Source: Treponema pedis
Lineage (GTDB): Bacteria > Spirochaetota > Spirochaetia > Treponematales > Treponemataceae
Direction: 5' to 3'
DNA: 64,000 nt
Assembly (NCBI RefSeq): GCF_017161325.1
Contig: NZ_CP045670.1
Coordinates: 2,349,367-2,413,366, forward strand
Below are positions 35,825-46,625 of the stretch, in pieces. The notes beneath the pieces are model-generated. The model saw only the letters and a list, made by a program, of their open reading frames with translations. It had not been told where the DNA came from and did no database searches. Within the stretch, counting starts at the first letter, position 1; every line of letters begins with the position of its first letter. The translations under genes and the position numbers were made by a program.

Positions 35825-36958
35825 ATGGAAGATATTATTTTATATGAGGTAACCGGCGGTAAACTTTTAGACGAATTCGCCGTCCTCCCTTTTGAACTGT
35901 ATAAAGACGATAAAGCATGGGTGCCGCCTATAATAAGCGAATATAAAAAATATGTATGCGGTATAGGAAATTCTTTATGTGAAGCAGGCCCTCACGTAAA
36001 AATGATTGCAAAACGTAACGGCAAAACAATCGGAAGAATTTTATTCGGTATAGACGAAAAACTTAACGATTATAAAAAGTTAAAAGTAGGCTATATTTCC
36101 CAATTCGAGTGCATAGAAGATTATGAAGCTGCAAAAACAATGCTTGATGCCGCAAAAAAATGGTTCTCGGAAAAAGGAATGGATAGAATAAAGGGGCCGT
36201 TATCTTTACCAGGAGGTGAAGATAATCGCGGCTTTATAACGGACAACTTTAAAAATCGCACTTATATTATGAATACCTATAATAAAGAGTATTATAATCG
36301 CTTTTTTATCGAATACGGTTTTGTAAAATATTGGGATTGTTATGCTTATCATGCAAAACTTGATAAAATAAACATCGAGCGTTATATGAGGCTTGTACCC
36401 CTTGTTTCAAAACGCTACGGTTTTCATGTAGATAAAATAGATTTAAAAAAGAACATTAAACGTGATGCCGACGACATACACAGGATTCTTCTTAGAGCGG
36501 AACCTGAAGAATGGGAAGATTTTATGCCTATGACGCGCAAAGAAATAGATATGGTGCTAAAGCAGCTTATTCAATATGCGGACTCCGATTTGATTTTTAT
36601 TGCAAGAACAAATGACGGTAAACCGATAGGCTTTAATGTAACCTTACCCGACTATAACGATGTTTTAAAACACCTTAACGGAAAGATTTTTCCTTTCGGT
36701 ATTTTTAAATTCTTTTATTATAAAAGAAAAATGAATAGAATCCGCACCTTTGTTCTTTTTGTAGACCCCGAATACCATAATAAGGGAGTTTCAGCTGCAA
36801 TTTATGCCAATTTATATCATAATGCATGTAAAAAAGGGTATACCGAAGGAGAAGGTTCAACAATTTGGGAATATAATATTCCAATGATAACCGATATTGA
36901 AAAAACGGGAGCCGTTAGGGACATAGTTTACAGAATTTATCAATACAGATTAAAATAA
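35825..36958 (+). CDS. Large GNAT-family acetyltransferase-like protein
   Basis: 377 residues, about twice a simple GNAT domain, resembling the YghO-type long N-acyltransferases. The region around residues 300-345 has the acyl-CoA signature strand and helix (RTFVLFVDPEYHNKGVSAAIYANLYHNACKKGY). An N-terminal region has GKTIGRILFGIDE and a central RIKGPLSLPGGEDNRGF. Substrate unknown. A likely promoter is TTGACA at about 35774 with an 18-nt spacer; AGGT lies 8 nt before the ATG. Monocistronic. Confidence 0.75.
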   Translation: MEDIILYEVTGGKLLDEFAVLPFELYKDDKAWVPPIISEYKKYVCGIGNSLCEAGPHVKMIAKRNGKTIGRILFGIDEKLNDYKKLKVGYISQFECIEDYEAAKTMLDAAKKWFSEKGMDRIKGPLSLPGGEDNRGFITDNFKNRTYIMNTYNKEYYNRFFIEYGFVKYWDCYAYHAKLDKINIERYMRLVPLVSKRYGFHVDKIDLKKNIKRDADDIHRILLRAEPEEWEDFMPMTRKEIDMVLKQLIQYADSDLIFIARTNDGKPIGFNVTLPDYNDVLKHLNGKIFPFGIFKFFYYKRKMNRIRTFVLFVDPEYHNKGVSAAIYANLYHNACKKGYTEGEGSTIWEYNIPMITDIEKTGAVRDIVYRIYQYRLK

Positions 36959-36988
36959 TGCAGGCATCTTTTACAAATTCCGTCCCTC

Positions 36989-38703
<1,715 letters not shown>

Positions 38704-38763
38704 ACTTTAAGTTTATATCGGAACGCAAAGTTTTATTACACGATAAAATTAATCCTTAAAAAT

Positions 38764-38788
38764 AAAAGCCCGCCTTGGCGGGCTTTTT
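38764..38788 (+). terminator. Rho-independent terminator of groEL
   Basis: Stem of 11 bp (AAAAGCCCGCC with its complement, loop TT) followed by TTTTTC. The 38790-39057 stretch after it has short remnants only: a short frame near 38978-39021 (NLKDGGSIQLNSYINS) that may be a gene fragment, and no supported gene. Confidence 0.92.
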
Positions 38789-39057
38789 CATTAAAACCTT
38801 AAATCTTAAAGGTTATCCTTATACGCAAGCCTTAAATCTTACCCGCCCTCTCCTCTTTCACAGTCCTTTTTACAAACGCCAAAACCGCTAAGGCAAATTT
38901 TCTATTATTGTATAATGCTTATAACGGAGATTATGACACGGTATAGCTATAAGCCAGGATTGTAACGGTAAACCTGAAAGACGGCGGCAGCATACAATTA
39001 AATTCTTATATCAATAGCTAGAATAAAAACCGCTTTGCATATATAATTGCTCACTGT

Positions 39058-39971
39058 ATGAAATGGGCATTAGTTTTATCGGGAGGCGGAGCAAGAGGCA
39101 TCGCCTATGTAGGAATGCTAAAAGCATTTAATGAATTAAATTATCCTCAACCTAATTGTATTGTAGGCTGTTCAATGGGAGCCGTTATAGGCGGGCTTTA
39201 TGCCTCCGGTATGACTGTAAACGAAATGATTTCGTTTTTTTCTAACGGTTTTAACTTAAGCGACTATGTAGAAGTATCAAAGTTTTCTTTAGGACATACA
39301 AAAATTTCCAAGATTTTACAATTGGGGGCCGGTTTAAACAATCTTATAAATAAACAGGGTATAGACTCCGGAGAAAAAAAGCTATACCCTGTTTAAAAAA
39401 ACTTTCCTGTTACCAAACCTTCGAACAAACTCAAATTCCGTTTTACTGTAATGCGGTAGACCTTTGCGAAGGAAAAGAAATTATTTTTAAAAGCGGATTT
39501 TTAGCGGACGCAATGAGAGCTTCCTCATCATACCCCGGCTTTTTTAGTCCGTACCGCTATAGCGGAAAATTATTTGTAGACGGTTGCGTAAGACATAATA
39601 CACCCGTTTGGATTGCAAAAGAAAAGGGATTTAAAAATATTTTAGCGGTAACTCTGGGAGTTTTTAAAACAAAGCCTGAAACCGAATTTGAATCGGCTAT
39701 CTCGATTTTAACCCGCTGCCTTGAAACTGCCGTAAGTGCGGCAGGCTATACAAAAAAAGACAGCCCGACTTATATTTTAGATTTGGATTCAAACACGGCG
39801 GCTTACGACTTTTCAGACCCTTCTTATTTAATACAGCTCGGATATTCGCTTACTATGAAAAGCAAAAAAGAACTCGACGCTTTTTTTACAAAAGGAATTT
39901 CAGGCTATTTACTGCGCAAACAGGTGGCAAAAAAAACCGCCGAGAGGTTAAAACATGAAAGAATTTTTTAA
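39058..39971 (+). pseudogene. Patatin-like phospholipase, frameshifted in an A7 tract
   Basis: Two frames make one ~304-residue patatin-family serine lipase. The first (39058-39396) has the oxyanion hole LSGGGARGIAYVG and nucleophile GCSMG; the second (open from about 39374 to 39971) has DAMRASSSYPGFFSP and the catalytic Asp in FVDGCVRHNTPV (usually DGG/DGA). They join at seven As (39374-39380); one more A gives a continuous reading ...GEKKAIPCLKKLSC. A TATAAT at 39042-39047 lies 10 nt before the ATG, and there is no clear ribosome-binding site. As it stands only a nucleophile-elbow fragment would be made. The NusG-II gene overlaps the end by 17 bp. Confidence 0.82.
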
Positions 39972-40305
39972 AAAAATCAAACCTGCCGACATTTTAATTT
40001 TAGCAACGGCACTCAGTATAATTTTTCTATACTCATTTTTCATTTATTCGGAATCTTCTTCAAAACCGTATCTATGTATAAAAACCCCTAAGGGGGAATG
40101 GATTTACTCTATGGAAGAAACGGCGGATATCTATGTCGAAGGCTCAATAGGAATTACAAATATTAAAATAGAAAACGGAGAAGCCTTTGTTGCGGCCTCG
40201 GATTGTAAAAATAAAACATGTATTTCCGCCGCCCGTCTTAAAGAACCAGGAGATTGGAATGCATGCCTTCCGAACAGAGTTTTTCTTTCGGTCGAAAGCA
40301 GGTAA
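39955..40305 (+). CDS. NusG domain II-containing membrane-anchored protein
   Basis: 116 residues: one N-terminal transmembrane helix (ILILATALSIIFLYSFFIY, residues ~12-31) and a small beta domain of the NusG_II type (PF07009) with three Cys in CKNKTC...CLPNRVFL. Such proteins occur in spirochaetes and clostridia; their role is not known to me. It overlaps the end of the patatin gene by 17 bp, so it is probably co-transcribed and translationally coupled. Confidence 0.8.
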   Translation: MKEFFKKIKPADILILATALSIIFLYSFFIYSESSSKPYLCIKTPKGEWIYSMEETADIYVEGSIGITNIKIENGEAFVAASDCKNKTCISAARLKEPGDWNACLPNRVFLSVESR

Positions 40306-40328
40306 GGCTTATAGATTTTAAAGAAGAG

Positions 40329-41381
40329 CTATGCTAAAAGTTTTCCGCTTCTTAACATAGTCCGCAAATATTGAATTCTCTCATCTATAATTTCAAGTTC
40401 GGCAAGTACTTTTTTTTCTTCAAGCGATGTTTCTATTACCGCAGCAATTCCGCCGTTCTTAATTACAATGCGTCTATCCGCATAAAGAGCCAAGGCGGGG
40501 TCATGAGTTGCCATTAAAACTATTTTTTCTTTTGAAACTAAAAGCTCCAAAGCCTTTTTTCTGTCAATTCCCGCATTTTCTATTTCATCAATCAATACTA
40601 TCGGAGAAGAACTTAAAATAGCCGTATCGGCAATCATCAATGCCCGCGACTGACCTCCGCTTAAAGCTGTAATAGCGGTAGAAAGGTTAAATTTTTCTCC
40701 TGCAAGATTATTTGCCGCTTCTATTATATTTTCGGTAATAATTTTTTTATTTTCGATTAATCGGCTTTCCGCATGTAAAGCAATAAATTCTTCAACGGAT
40801 AAATCCATTACGAAATTCATATTTTGTGAAACCTGAGCAACCAATTTATTATTAACGGAAAATCGTATACTTTTATCGGGCAATTTTCCGTTAATTAAAA
40901 CGGTTCTATTTGTAGGGGTATCTTTTTGCGCAGCCCATTCTATATCTGCAAGCAGCCTGGATTTACCTGAACCCGTAGGGCCTACGATTGAAATAATTTG
41001 CGAAGTATGTAAAACAAGCTCTCCGAAACTTTCAGGCTTTCCGGTTTTATCGGTACCGGGTAAAACGGTTAAACTTTTGACGGTATTGTCGCTTTCCAAA
41101 TTCAAAAAACTTTTCATTTGAATTACATATTCAAAAAAAGAATCGTAAAGCACTTGTCTATTTATTGCATTTTCTTCAAGTTTCTCTTCGGAAACTGAAA
41201 GCAAAAACCGTTCAAAAGTTTTTTCCAGATTCTCATAAATTTTTAATCCGTTTAAACGGTTTTCGTTAAAAAAATCTTCAACAAAAGGATACTCTTTTAA
41301 AATTTCTCCTATGGATTTTTGTGCAAGAGTTTTATTATCTTCCGATTGTAATGTCAATTTAAAACTATTCTCTTCTTTCAT
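40329..41381 (-). CDS. Orphan ABC-type ATPase with unusual N-terminal region
   Basis: 350 residues. The first ~115 are a helical region (GEILKEYPFVEDFFNENRLNGL... resembling DUF1858-like helices) not found in transport ATPases. Then a compact ABC cassette: Walker A VGPTGSGKSRLLAD, signature ALSGGQSRALMIADTA, Walker B IVLIDEIENAG and switch His in MATHDPALALYADR. No permease is adjacent, so a non-transport role is likely. The start has no strong ribosome-binding site. Confidence 0.78.
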   Translation of the reverse strand: MKEENSFKLTLQSEDNKTLAQKSIGEILKEYPFVEDFFNENRLNGLKIYENLEKTFERFLLSVSEEKLEENAINRQVLYDSFFEYVIQMKSFLNLESDNTVKSLTVLPGTDKTGKPESFGELVLHTSQIISIVGPTGSGKSRLLADIEWAAQKDTPTNRTVLINGKLPDKSIRFSVNNKLVAQVSQNMNFVMDLSVEEFIALHAESRLIENKKIITENIIEAANNLAGEKFNLSTAITALSGGQSRALMIADTAILSSSPIVLIDEIENAGIDRKKALELLVSKEKIVLMATHDPALALYADRRIVIKNGGIAAVIETSLEEKKVLAELEIIDERIQYLRTMLRSGKLLA

Positions 41382-41417
41382 ATTTTAACCCGGTTTATTT
41401 TAATTTAAAAACTCGCT

Positions 41418-42671
41418 TTAAACCTTACAACGTACTAAAAATTTTTCCGCAACAGGTTGTGCCGTTTTTATAATACAACCGTGTCCGTGACAAACCCAAT
41501 CCATTTTTTCCTTCGTTTCCGGGTTCAACAAAATATATCCGTTGTCCTTAATCGAACAAATATCGGGGCCTACATATTCCAATTCAACACCGGCATTGAT
41601 TTTATTCATAGAAATAAATTCATATTCATCGGAAGATATTTTTTCCCCTATCGTACCTGCAAGCATATAAGGAGATTTTGTTTCCCCTGCGGTAGTTTTA
41701 TTCGCTTCTTCCGAAGAAAAATAAAAACCTGTTGCAAACTCTCTGTGCGCGGTATTGTAAAGTTCATTTACAAAGGGCTTTGCCTCCGCTTCAGTTATTT
41801 TACCATCCAAGTAATCAAGCTGTTTACGATAAGAACGTGCAGTTAATGCGGTATAATAAATGCTTTTCATTCTACCTTCGATTTTTATTGCATCGGCACC
41901 GGCTTGTTTTAATTTATCCAAGTGGTCTATCATACATAAATCTTTTGAAGAAAACATTGCGGTATAATTTTCTCCTTCCTCAATCGGAAAATATTCACCG
42001 GCTCTTTCCGATTCTTCAACTGCAAAACTTGCGGAATTTTCTTTTAATGAAGAAAGGAGTTTGTAATTCCAGCGGCATGAGTGAGAGCAGGAACCTGCAT
42101 TTGCGCTTCTATTTGTTAAATATGCACTTACAAGACAGCGGCCTGAATAAGCGATGCACATTGCTCCATGTGCAAAACACTCAAGCTGCATTTCAGGCAC
42201 TTTTTGTTTTATTTCCGCAATATCGTTTAAATCCGCTTCCCGACCCAATACAATTCTGGAAAATCCGAGAGAGCGGTATACTTTTACCGCTTCATAGTTT
42301 ATACAATTTGCCTGAGTACTTAAATGAAGCGGAATATCCGGAAACATTTTTTTTAAAACGCTTGCAATTCCTATATCTTGAACAATAAAGGCATCGAAAG
42401 GATATTTTTTAAAGTAATCCGCTTCCGCAAAAAACGCTTTTAAATCCGAATTATGAAATGTAATATTAATTGCACAAAAAAGTTTTTTAGTTAAACCTCT
42501 TTTTTTATATTCGTTTTTTAAAGCTTCAATATTTTTATATTCATCATCAAAAAAATTATCGGCCTTTGTCCTTAGAGAAAAATTTTTTAATCCGATATAG
42601 GCCGCATCGGCTCCGTATTCCCATGCATAATTAAGTTTTTCAAAATTGCCCGCAGGCGAAACAAGTTCCAT
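41418..42671 (-). CDS. Peptidase U32-family protein (YegQ/TrhP/RlhA type)
   Basis: 417 residues with a TIM-barrel N-terminal domain (MELVSPAGNFEKLNYAWEYGADAAYIG) and the U32 signature ECFAHGAMCIAYSGRCLVSAYLTNRSANAGSC split by conserved Cys residues that hold an iron-sulfur cluster. Studied members hydroxylate RNA (tRNA U34 by TrhP, 23S rRNA by RlhA) rather than act as proteases; which RNA is the target here is undecided. AAAGGT ribosome-binding site. Confidence 0.88.
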   Translation of the reverse strand: MELVSPAGNFEKLNYAWEYGADAAYIGLKNFSLRTKADNFFDDEYKNIEALKNEYKKRGLTKKLFCAINITFHNSDLKAFFAEADYFKKYPFDAFIVQDIGIASVLKKMFPDIPLHLSTQANCINYEAVKVYRSLGFSRIVLGREADLNDIAEIKQKVPEMQLECFAHGAMCIAYSGRCLVSAYLTNRSANAGSCSHSCRWNYKLLSSLKENSASFAVEESERAGEYFPIEEGENYTAMFSSKDLCMIDHLDKLKQAGADAIKIEGRMKSIYYTALTARSYRKQLDYLDGKITEAEAKPFVNELYNTAHREFATGFYFSSEEANKTTAGETKSPYMLAGTIGEKISSDEYEFISMNKINAGVELEYVGPDICSIKDNGYILLNPETKEKMDWVCHGHGCIIKTAQPVAEKFLVRCKV

Positions 42672-42712
42672 TTTTATTACCTTTAATTATATTAAAATAT
42701 ATAGTTTAATTT

Positions 42713-43624
42713 TTATTCTTCATTTTTGCAAAAAAACGAGTTTACTCTTTTACCTATACTTCCGACAGCAAGATGAGCTTCGGCAAAATAATCAGGCAAG
42801 GCTTGAAATAAATGAGGCATTCCTTTATAAATTTCAAGCTCTACACTTCCACCCGCTTCTTCAATTTTTTGTTTAAGCAAAACGGAATCCGCATAAAGGA
42901 TTTCATGTCCGCCGCATTGAATATAAACTTTAGGAAAATTCTCAAAGCTGCCGAATAACGGCGAAACCAAATTATTGGTTAAGTTTTTTTCGTAAGTATA
43001 AAGTTTTGCGGAACGCAAAAGAGAATCTTTAGAAAAAACAAAGTCTTTTTTTCTGTTTAAATTTAATTCTTCGTTTGTACAACTTAAATCCGCCCAAGGC
43101 GAAAGTAAAACAACAAATGATGGAAGAGGAAGTTTTTTACTTTTTAAATAGTGAATTAAAGCAATTATCAAGCCTCCGCCCGCACCGTCGCCTGCAAGTA
43201 TAATATTTTCAATGTCGATTTTCTCTTCATCGGCTAAACGGGCATATACATTGTATAAATCTTCCAATGCCGTCGGAAAAGGATATTCAGGTGCCAATCT
43301 ATATTCCGGCAAATAAAGACTTGCGGAAGATTCATGAGCAAGCGAAGCGCAAAAACTTCTGTAAGATTTACAAGAACCTGAAATAAATGAGCCGCCATGA
43401 GCATACAAAACGGTTCTTCCTAAAACAGCCATTTCAGGACGCAATAAATCGGTATGTATTCCTTTAAATTCTTTTTCGCAAATTTCAACATTATTCGGAG
43501 TATGCGGCGAGTAAAAAATATTTTCATATTCTTTGCGCAGTTCTTCCAATGAAGACTTAACCGAAAATGTAGTTTTTTTAAATTGTTTTTTTAATTTATA
43601 AATACCGTTAAATCCTGCCGGCAT
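42713..43624 (-). CDS. Alpha/beta-hydrolase, HSL/esterase family, lacking the catalytic serine
   Basis: 303 residues from the ATG at 43624, which has GGAGGAG 5 nt upstream; the 43675 start would overlap the exporter gene. Marks of the hormone-sensitive-lipase group: oxyanion motif AHGGSFISG (residues 75-83), GDxAGG elbow, a later Asp (HEILYADSVLL) and His (GMPHLFQ). The elbow reads GDGAGG at 145-150: the nucleophile Ser is Gly147 (codon GGT, plus-strand 43186-43184). It should not be an active serine esterase unless this is an error. Encoded 19 nt after an ABC exporter. Confidence 0.85.
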   Translation of the reverse strand: MPAGFNGIYKLKKQFKKTTFSVKSSLEELRKEYENIFYSPHTPNNVEICEKEFKGIHTDLLRPEMAVLGRTVLYAHGGSFISGSCKSYRSFCASLAHESSASLYLPEYRLAPEYPFPTALEDLYNVYARLADEEKIDIENIILAGDGAGGGLIIALIHYLKSKKLPLPSFVVLLSPWADLSCTNEELNLNRKKDFVFSKDSLLRSAKLYTYEKNLTNNLVSPLFGSFENFPKVYIQCGGHEILYADSVLLKQKIEEAGGSVELEIYKGMPHLFQALPDYFAEAHLAVGSIGKRVNSFFCKNEE

Positions 43625-43643
43625 ATTCTCCTCCTCATATAGT

Positions 43644-45395
43644 TTAAATTTCATCAAGTTTACGTAAACCGGCATATATACCGTTTAGTTTTAATAACTC
43701 CGCATGCGAACCTCTTTCCGCAATTCCCTCATCGGTAATTACTAAAATCGTATCGGCGTTTCTGATAGTTGAAAGCCTGTGAGCAATTACAATTACGGTT
43801 CTGTTTTCCGAAAGCTCTTCGATTGCCTTTTGAATCAACACTTCGTTTTCCGTATCCAAAGCCGAAGTTGCCTCATCTAAAATAAGAATTGGAGGATTTT
43901 TTAAAAATACACGTGCAATCGAAATACGCTGTTTTTGACCGCCTGAAAGCCTTACCCCTCTCTCTCCTACATAGGAATCATATCCGTCTTTTAAGCTTAA
44001 AATAAAATCATGAATATGCGCATTTTTTGCAGCCTGAATAATTTCTTCATCTCCGGCCTCAGGGTTTCCGTAAGCTATATTTTCTTTAATTGTTCCTCCG
44101 AAAAGATAAACGTCCTGCTGTACAATTCCTATATTTCCGCGTAAAGATTTTAGCGTCAAACTGCGTATATCCTTTCCGTCTATTGTAATTTTTCCGCTTG
44201 TTACATCGTAAAACCTGGGAAGAAGAGAGCAAATTGTAGTTTTACCGCTTCCTGACGGACCTACAAGGGCAACCGTTTTTCCTGCAGGAATATTTATTGA
44301 AATATTTTTTAATACGCTGCTGTTTTTGTTATAAGAAAAATCAACATTTTCATATTTAATATCGCCTTTTACGTTTTTTAATTCTTCGGCATTTTTATCT
44401 TCGGTAACGGACGGAACCGTTTCAATAATTTCCAAAAAACGTTTAAACCCTGCCGAACCTTTTTGAAGCATTTCGGTAAAATTTAAAAGAACGTTAATAG
44501 GAGCAATATAAATGTTAATATATAAAACGTAAATAGTTAAATCCGCAACGGTTAAGGTTTCGGCTGCAATAAAAAAAACTCCGGCTGCTACGGTAATAAC
44601 AAAAAAAAGACCCTGCAAAAATCCGTTCCCCGCAAAATATCTTCCCATTTGCGTATAATTTAAATATTTTGAATGAACAAAGGCTTCGTTTGCCTTATAA
44701 AATTTTTTACTTTCCAATTCTTCATTTGCAAAAGATTGAACAACCCTTATTCCGGAAAGTGAATCCTGAACTTGAGAATTTATTCCTGCAACGGTTTTTC
44801 TGTTAAGCATAAATACTTTTTGCATTCTCTTATTTTCAAAATAAGTAAATATAATCATTGCAAAGGTTACAAACATTAAAATTAAGGTCAGTTTTACATT
44901 TATAAATAAAAGTAAAATAAATGAACCGAGAATTTTTATTGCCGAAATAAACAGATTTTCAGGCCCGTGATGTGCAAGCTCTGAAATATCGAATAAATCC
45001 GAAACAATACGCGAAATCATATCGCCCGTATTGTGGTTATCGTAATAAGAAAACGAAAGTTTTTGCAAGTGATTAAAAAGGTCATTTCGCATATCGCGTT
45101 CCATACGGGCACCCATTATATGGCCCCATGATGTTATAAAATACTGGGCAAAATATTTTAAAATATAAAGCCCTAAAAGAATACTTGAAATAATCAAGCC
45201 TAAATTTATTATCTCTTGCTTAAACCCTTGAGCATATCCCATTTGCGGAATAATACGGGTTAGATAACGTATTACTTGCGGAAAGACCAAATCTACCGCC
45301 GAGACTGCAAAGGCACATAGTAAATCGAAAAAAAATAAAAATTTATACGGCTTATAATAAGCTGCAAACTTACGAAAGGCTGTTTTTTTCTGCAT
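43644..45395 (-). CDS. ABC exporter, fused permease-ATPase half-transporter (MsbA-like)
   Basis: 583 residues: a six-helix membrane domain (residues ~1-310) and an ABC cassette with Walker A VGPSGSGKTTICS, Q-loop QQDVYLFGG, signature VRLSGGQKQRISIARVF, Walker B ILILDEATSALD and switch IAHRLSTIRNAD. It probably works as a homodimer exporting a lipid, drug or peptide; substrate unknown. The -10 box lies 9 nt before the ATG and no Shine-Dalgarno sequence is seen. The esterase-like gene follows in the same transcript. Confidence 0.92.
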   Translation of the reverse strand: MQKKTAFRKFAAYYKPYKFLFFFDLLCAFAVSAVDLVFPQVIRYLTRIIPQMGYAQGFKQEIINLGLIISSILLGLYILKYFAQYFITSWGHIMGARMERDMRNDLFNHLQKLSFSYYDNHNTGDMISRIVSDLFDISELAHHGPENLFISAIKILGSFILLLFINVKLTLILMFVTFAMIIFTYFENKRMQKVFMLNRKTVAGINSQVQDSLSGIRVVQSFANEELESKKFYKANEAFVHSKYLNYTQMGRYFAGNGFLQGLFFVITVAAGVFFIAAETLTVADLTIYVLYINIYIAPINVLLNFTEMLQKGSAGFKRFLEIIETVPSVTEDKNAEELKNVKGDIKYENVDFSYNKNSSVLKNISINIPAGKTVALVGPSGSGKTTICSLLPRFYDVTSGKITIDGKDIRSLTLKSLRGNIGIVQQDVYLFGGTIKENIAYGNPEAGDEEIIQAAKNAHIHDFILSLKDGYDSYVGERGVRLSGGQKQRISIARVFLKNPPILILDEATSALDTENEVLIQKAIEELSENRTVIVIAHRLSTIRNADTILVITDEGIAERGSHAELLKLNGIYAGLRKLDEI

Positions 45396-45404
45396 AAGAC
45401 TTTT

Positions 45405-45456
45405 ATAATATATGATATGAGTAAAAAAGTAAAGCGGTAGTTTTAACTGCCGCTTT
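45405..45456 (-). terminator. Terminator of the lipoprotein gene overlapping the exporter promoter
   Basis: Minus strand: AAAGCGGCAG / CTACCGCTTT hairpin (45456-45431, one mismatch) followed by ACTTTTTTAC. The T-rich tail also holds a TTTACT -35 box, followed after 17 nt by TATTAT (9 nt before the exporter ATG at 45395), so termination and initiation share these bases. Confidence 0.55.
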
Positions 45457-45489
45457 GCAATTTTCTTTTAAGGTTGGGAAAATCGATTA

Positions 45490-46206
45490 TTACGGAGTAA
45501 ATTTTACTTCAACAAAAATAGCATCGCGAACACAAAGAATTTCCGCTAAGGGAATATTTGCATAAGCCTTATTTCCCTCTTTTTGTCCTCTTCCGAAAGG
45601 CTTAACACTTATACTCTGTACTTTTTTAGGACAGGTAACGGAAACTTTCATAACCGATTTTTTAAGTTCTGCGGCAAGTTTTTCTCCGTAAGCACTTTTA
45701 ATCAACTCAATATAACCTTCAGAATCAAGATTTTCACCGGTAATTGCAGGAGCCATTAAAAGTTCTACATATTCTTTATCATCTGAAGACAATAGATTTA
45801 CAAACTCCTTGATATTATCGGGCCCTATTGCAAATAAAAGAGTTCCTTCTTTCATATCAGTTTTAACAAAGGCTTGTTCCTCCTGCATTTGCTCTTTTGA
45901 AATTTTAAGCTTGGCATTTATTCCCGCAAGAGACTCGGTATTTATTGAAAGCACCTTAACACCCTTTTCTTCAAGCTGCCCCTTAATTTCTTCAGCATTA
46001 AAAATAGATTTGTTTTCAGCTCTTTCTTCTTTAGAAAAATTTGATACATTTTCTAAAAGAGAATCCATAACCGCCGATGTTTTTATATCGAGCGTTACTA
46101 CCGTATCTCCGGAAGGTTGAATAAAGATATCGGTTTTAGGAGAGCATGATAAGATAAGTATTGAACACAATGCCGTAAAAAAAATAAATTTAAAAGTATT
46201 TTTCAT
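45490..46206 (-). CDS. Exported lipoprotein, hypothetical
   Basis: 238 residues from the ATG at 46206 (AGAGG ribosome-binding site), beginning MKNTFKFIFFTALCSILILSC; the lipobox ILSC predicts lipidation at Cys21 after cleavage by LspA. The mature part is predicted soluble alpha/beta with no named domain. The longer frame to 46269 would add a non-signal N-terminus and is rejected. Ends in a terminator. Confidence 0.8.
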   Translation of the reverse strand: MKNTFKFIFFTALCSILILSCSPKTDIFIQPSGDTVVTLDIKTSAVMDSLLENVSNFSKEERAENKSIFNAEEIKGQLEEKGVKVLSINTESLAGINAKLKISKEQMQEEQAFVKTDMKEGTLLFAIGPDNIKEFVNLLSSDDKEYVELLMAPAITGENLDSEGYIELIKSAYGEKLAAELKKSVMKVSVTCPKKVQSISVKPFGRGQKEGNKAYANIPLAEILCVRDAIFVEVKFTP

Positions 46207-46371
46207 TATAACCTCTTTAGTTAAATATCGGGTATAAATTGCAAGGATTTTAGTCTTGCAATACTTCAAAAAAAGAAGATACCGGCTATATAAACAACAA
46301 AGGCCAAAAAAGTTTCATGCATTTATATTTAAATCGGTAATGGGATAAAAATCTCTTCCGTTTCTTTAAGT

Positions 46372-46582
46372 TTATTTACCCTTCCCTTTATCTTTTTCAT
46401 AAATATCGCATAGGAGTTTGTTCCGGCTCATGTACTGCAAAAATTCTTTCAGTTCTCCGTCCGTTTTTTCCGCCGCCGTGCCGTTTTTCAGTTTCAACAG
46501 TCTTTCTTCGGTGGAACAGTCGGAACAGTCAAAGACGGCCGATAAAAATACGGCTCACTTCTTCTGCGGGTGAAACTCCGCC
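46372..46582 (-). pseudogene. Remnant of an Rpn-like PD-(D/E)XK putative transposase/nuclease gene
   Basis: The 46207-46625 gap has no intact gene. On the minus strand one frame reads GVSPAEEVSRIF, and a shifted frame continues as LSAVFDCSDCSTEERLLKLK... to ...YEKDKGKGK and a TAA at 46372. This looks like the tail of the Rpn/TIGR01784 family (recombination-promoting nuclease, often called a putative transposase), which is common in Treponema. Family placement is from general appearance. The front of the gene is missing. Confidence 0.45.
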
Positions 46583-46625
46583 TTATGCACTTATAATCCA
46601 TAGTTTATTATAATGTCAAGCTTTT

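Noticed and set aside
38935-39030. Short frames after groEL that resemble a gene fragment
   Set aside because: Fewer than 25 codons, stops in all nearby frames and no recognisable family; noted as a possible remnant only.
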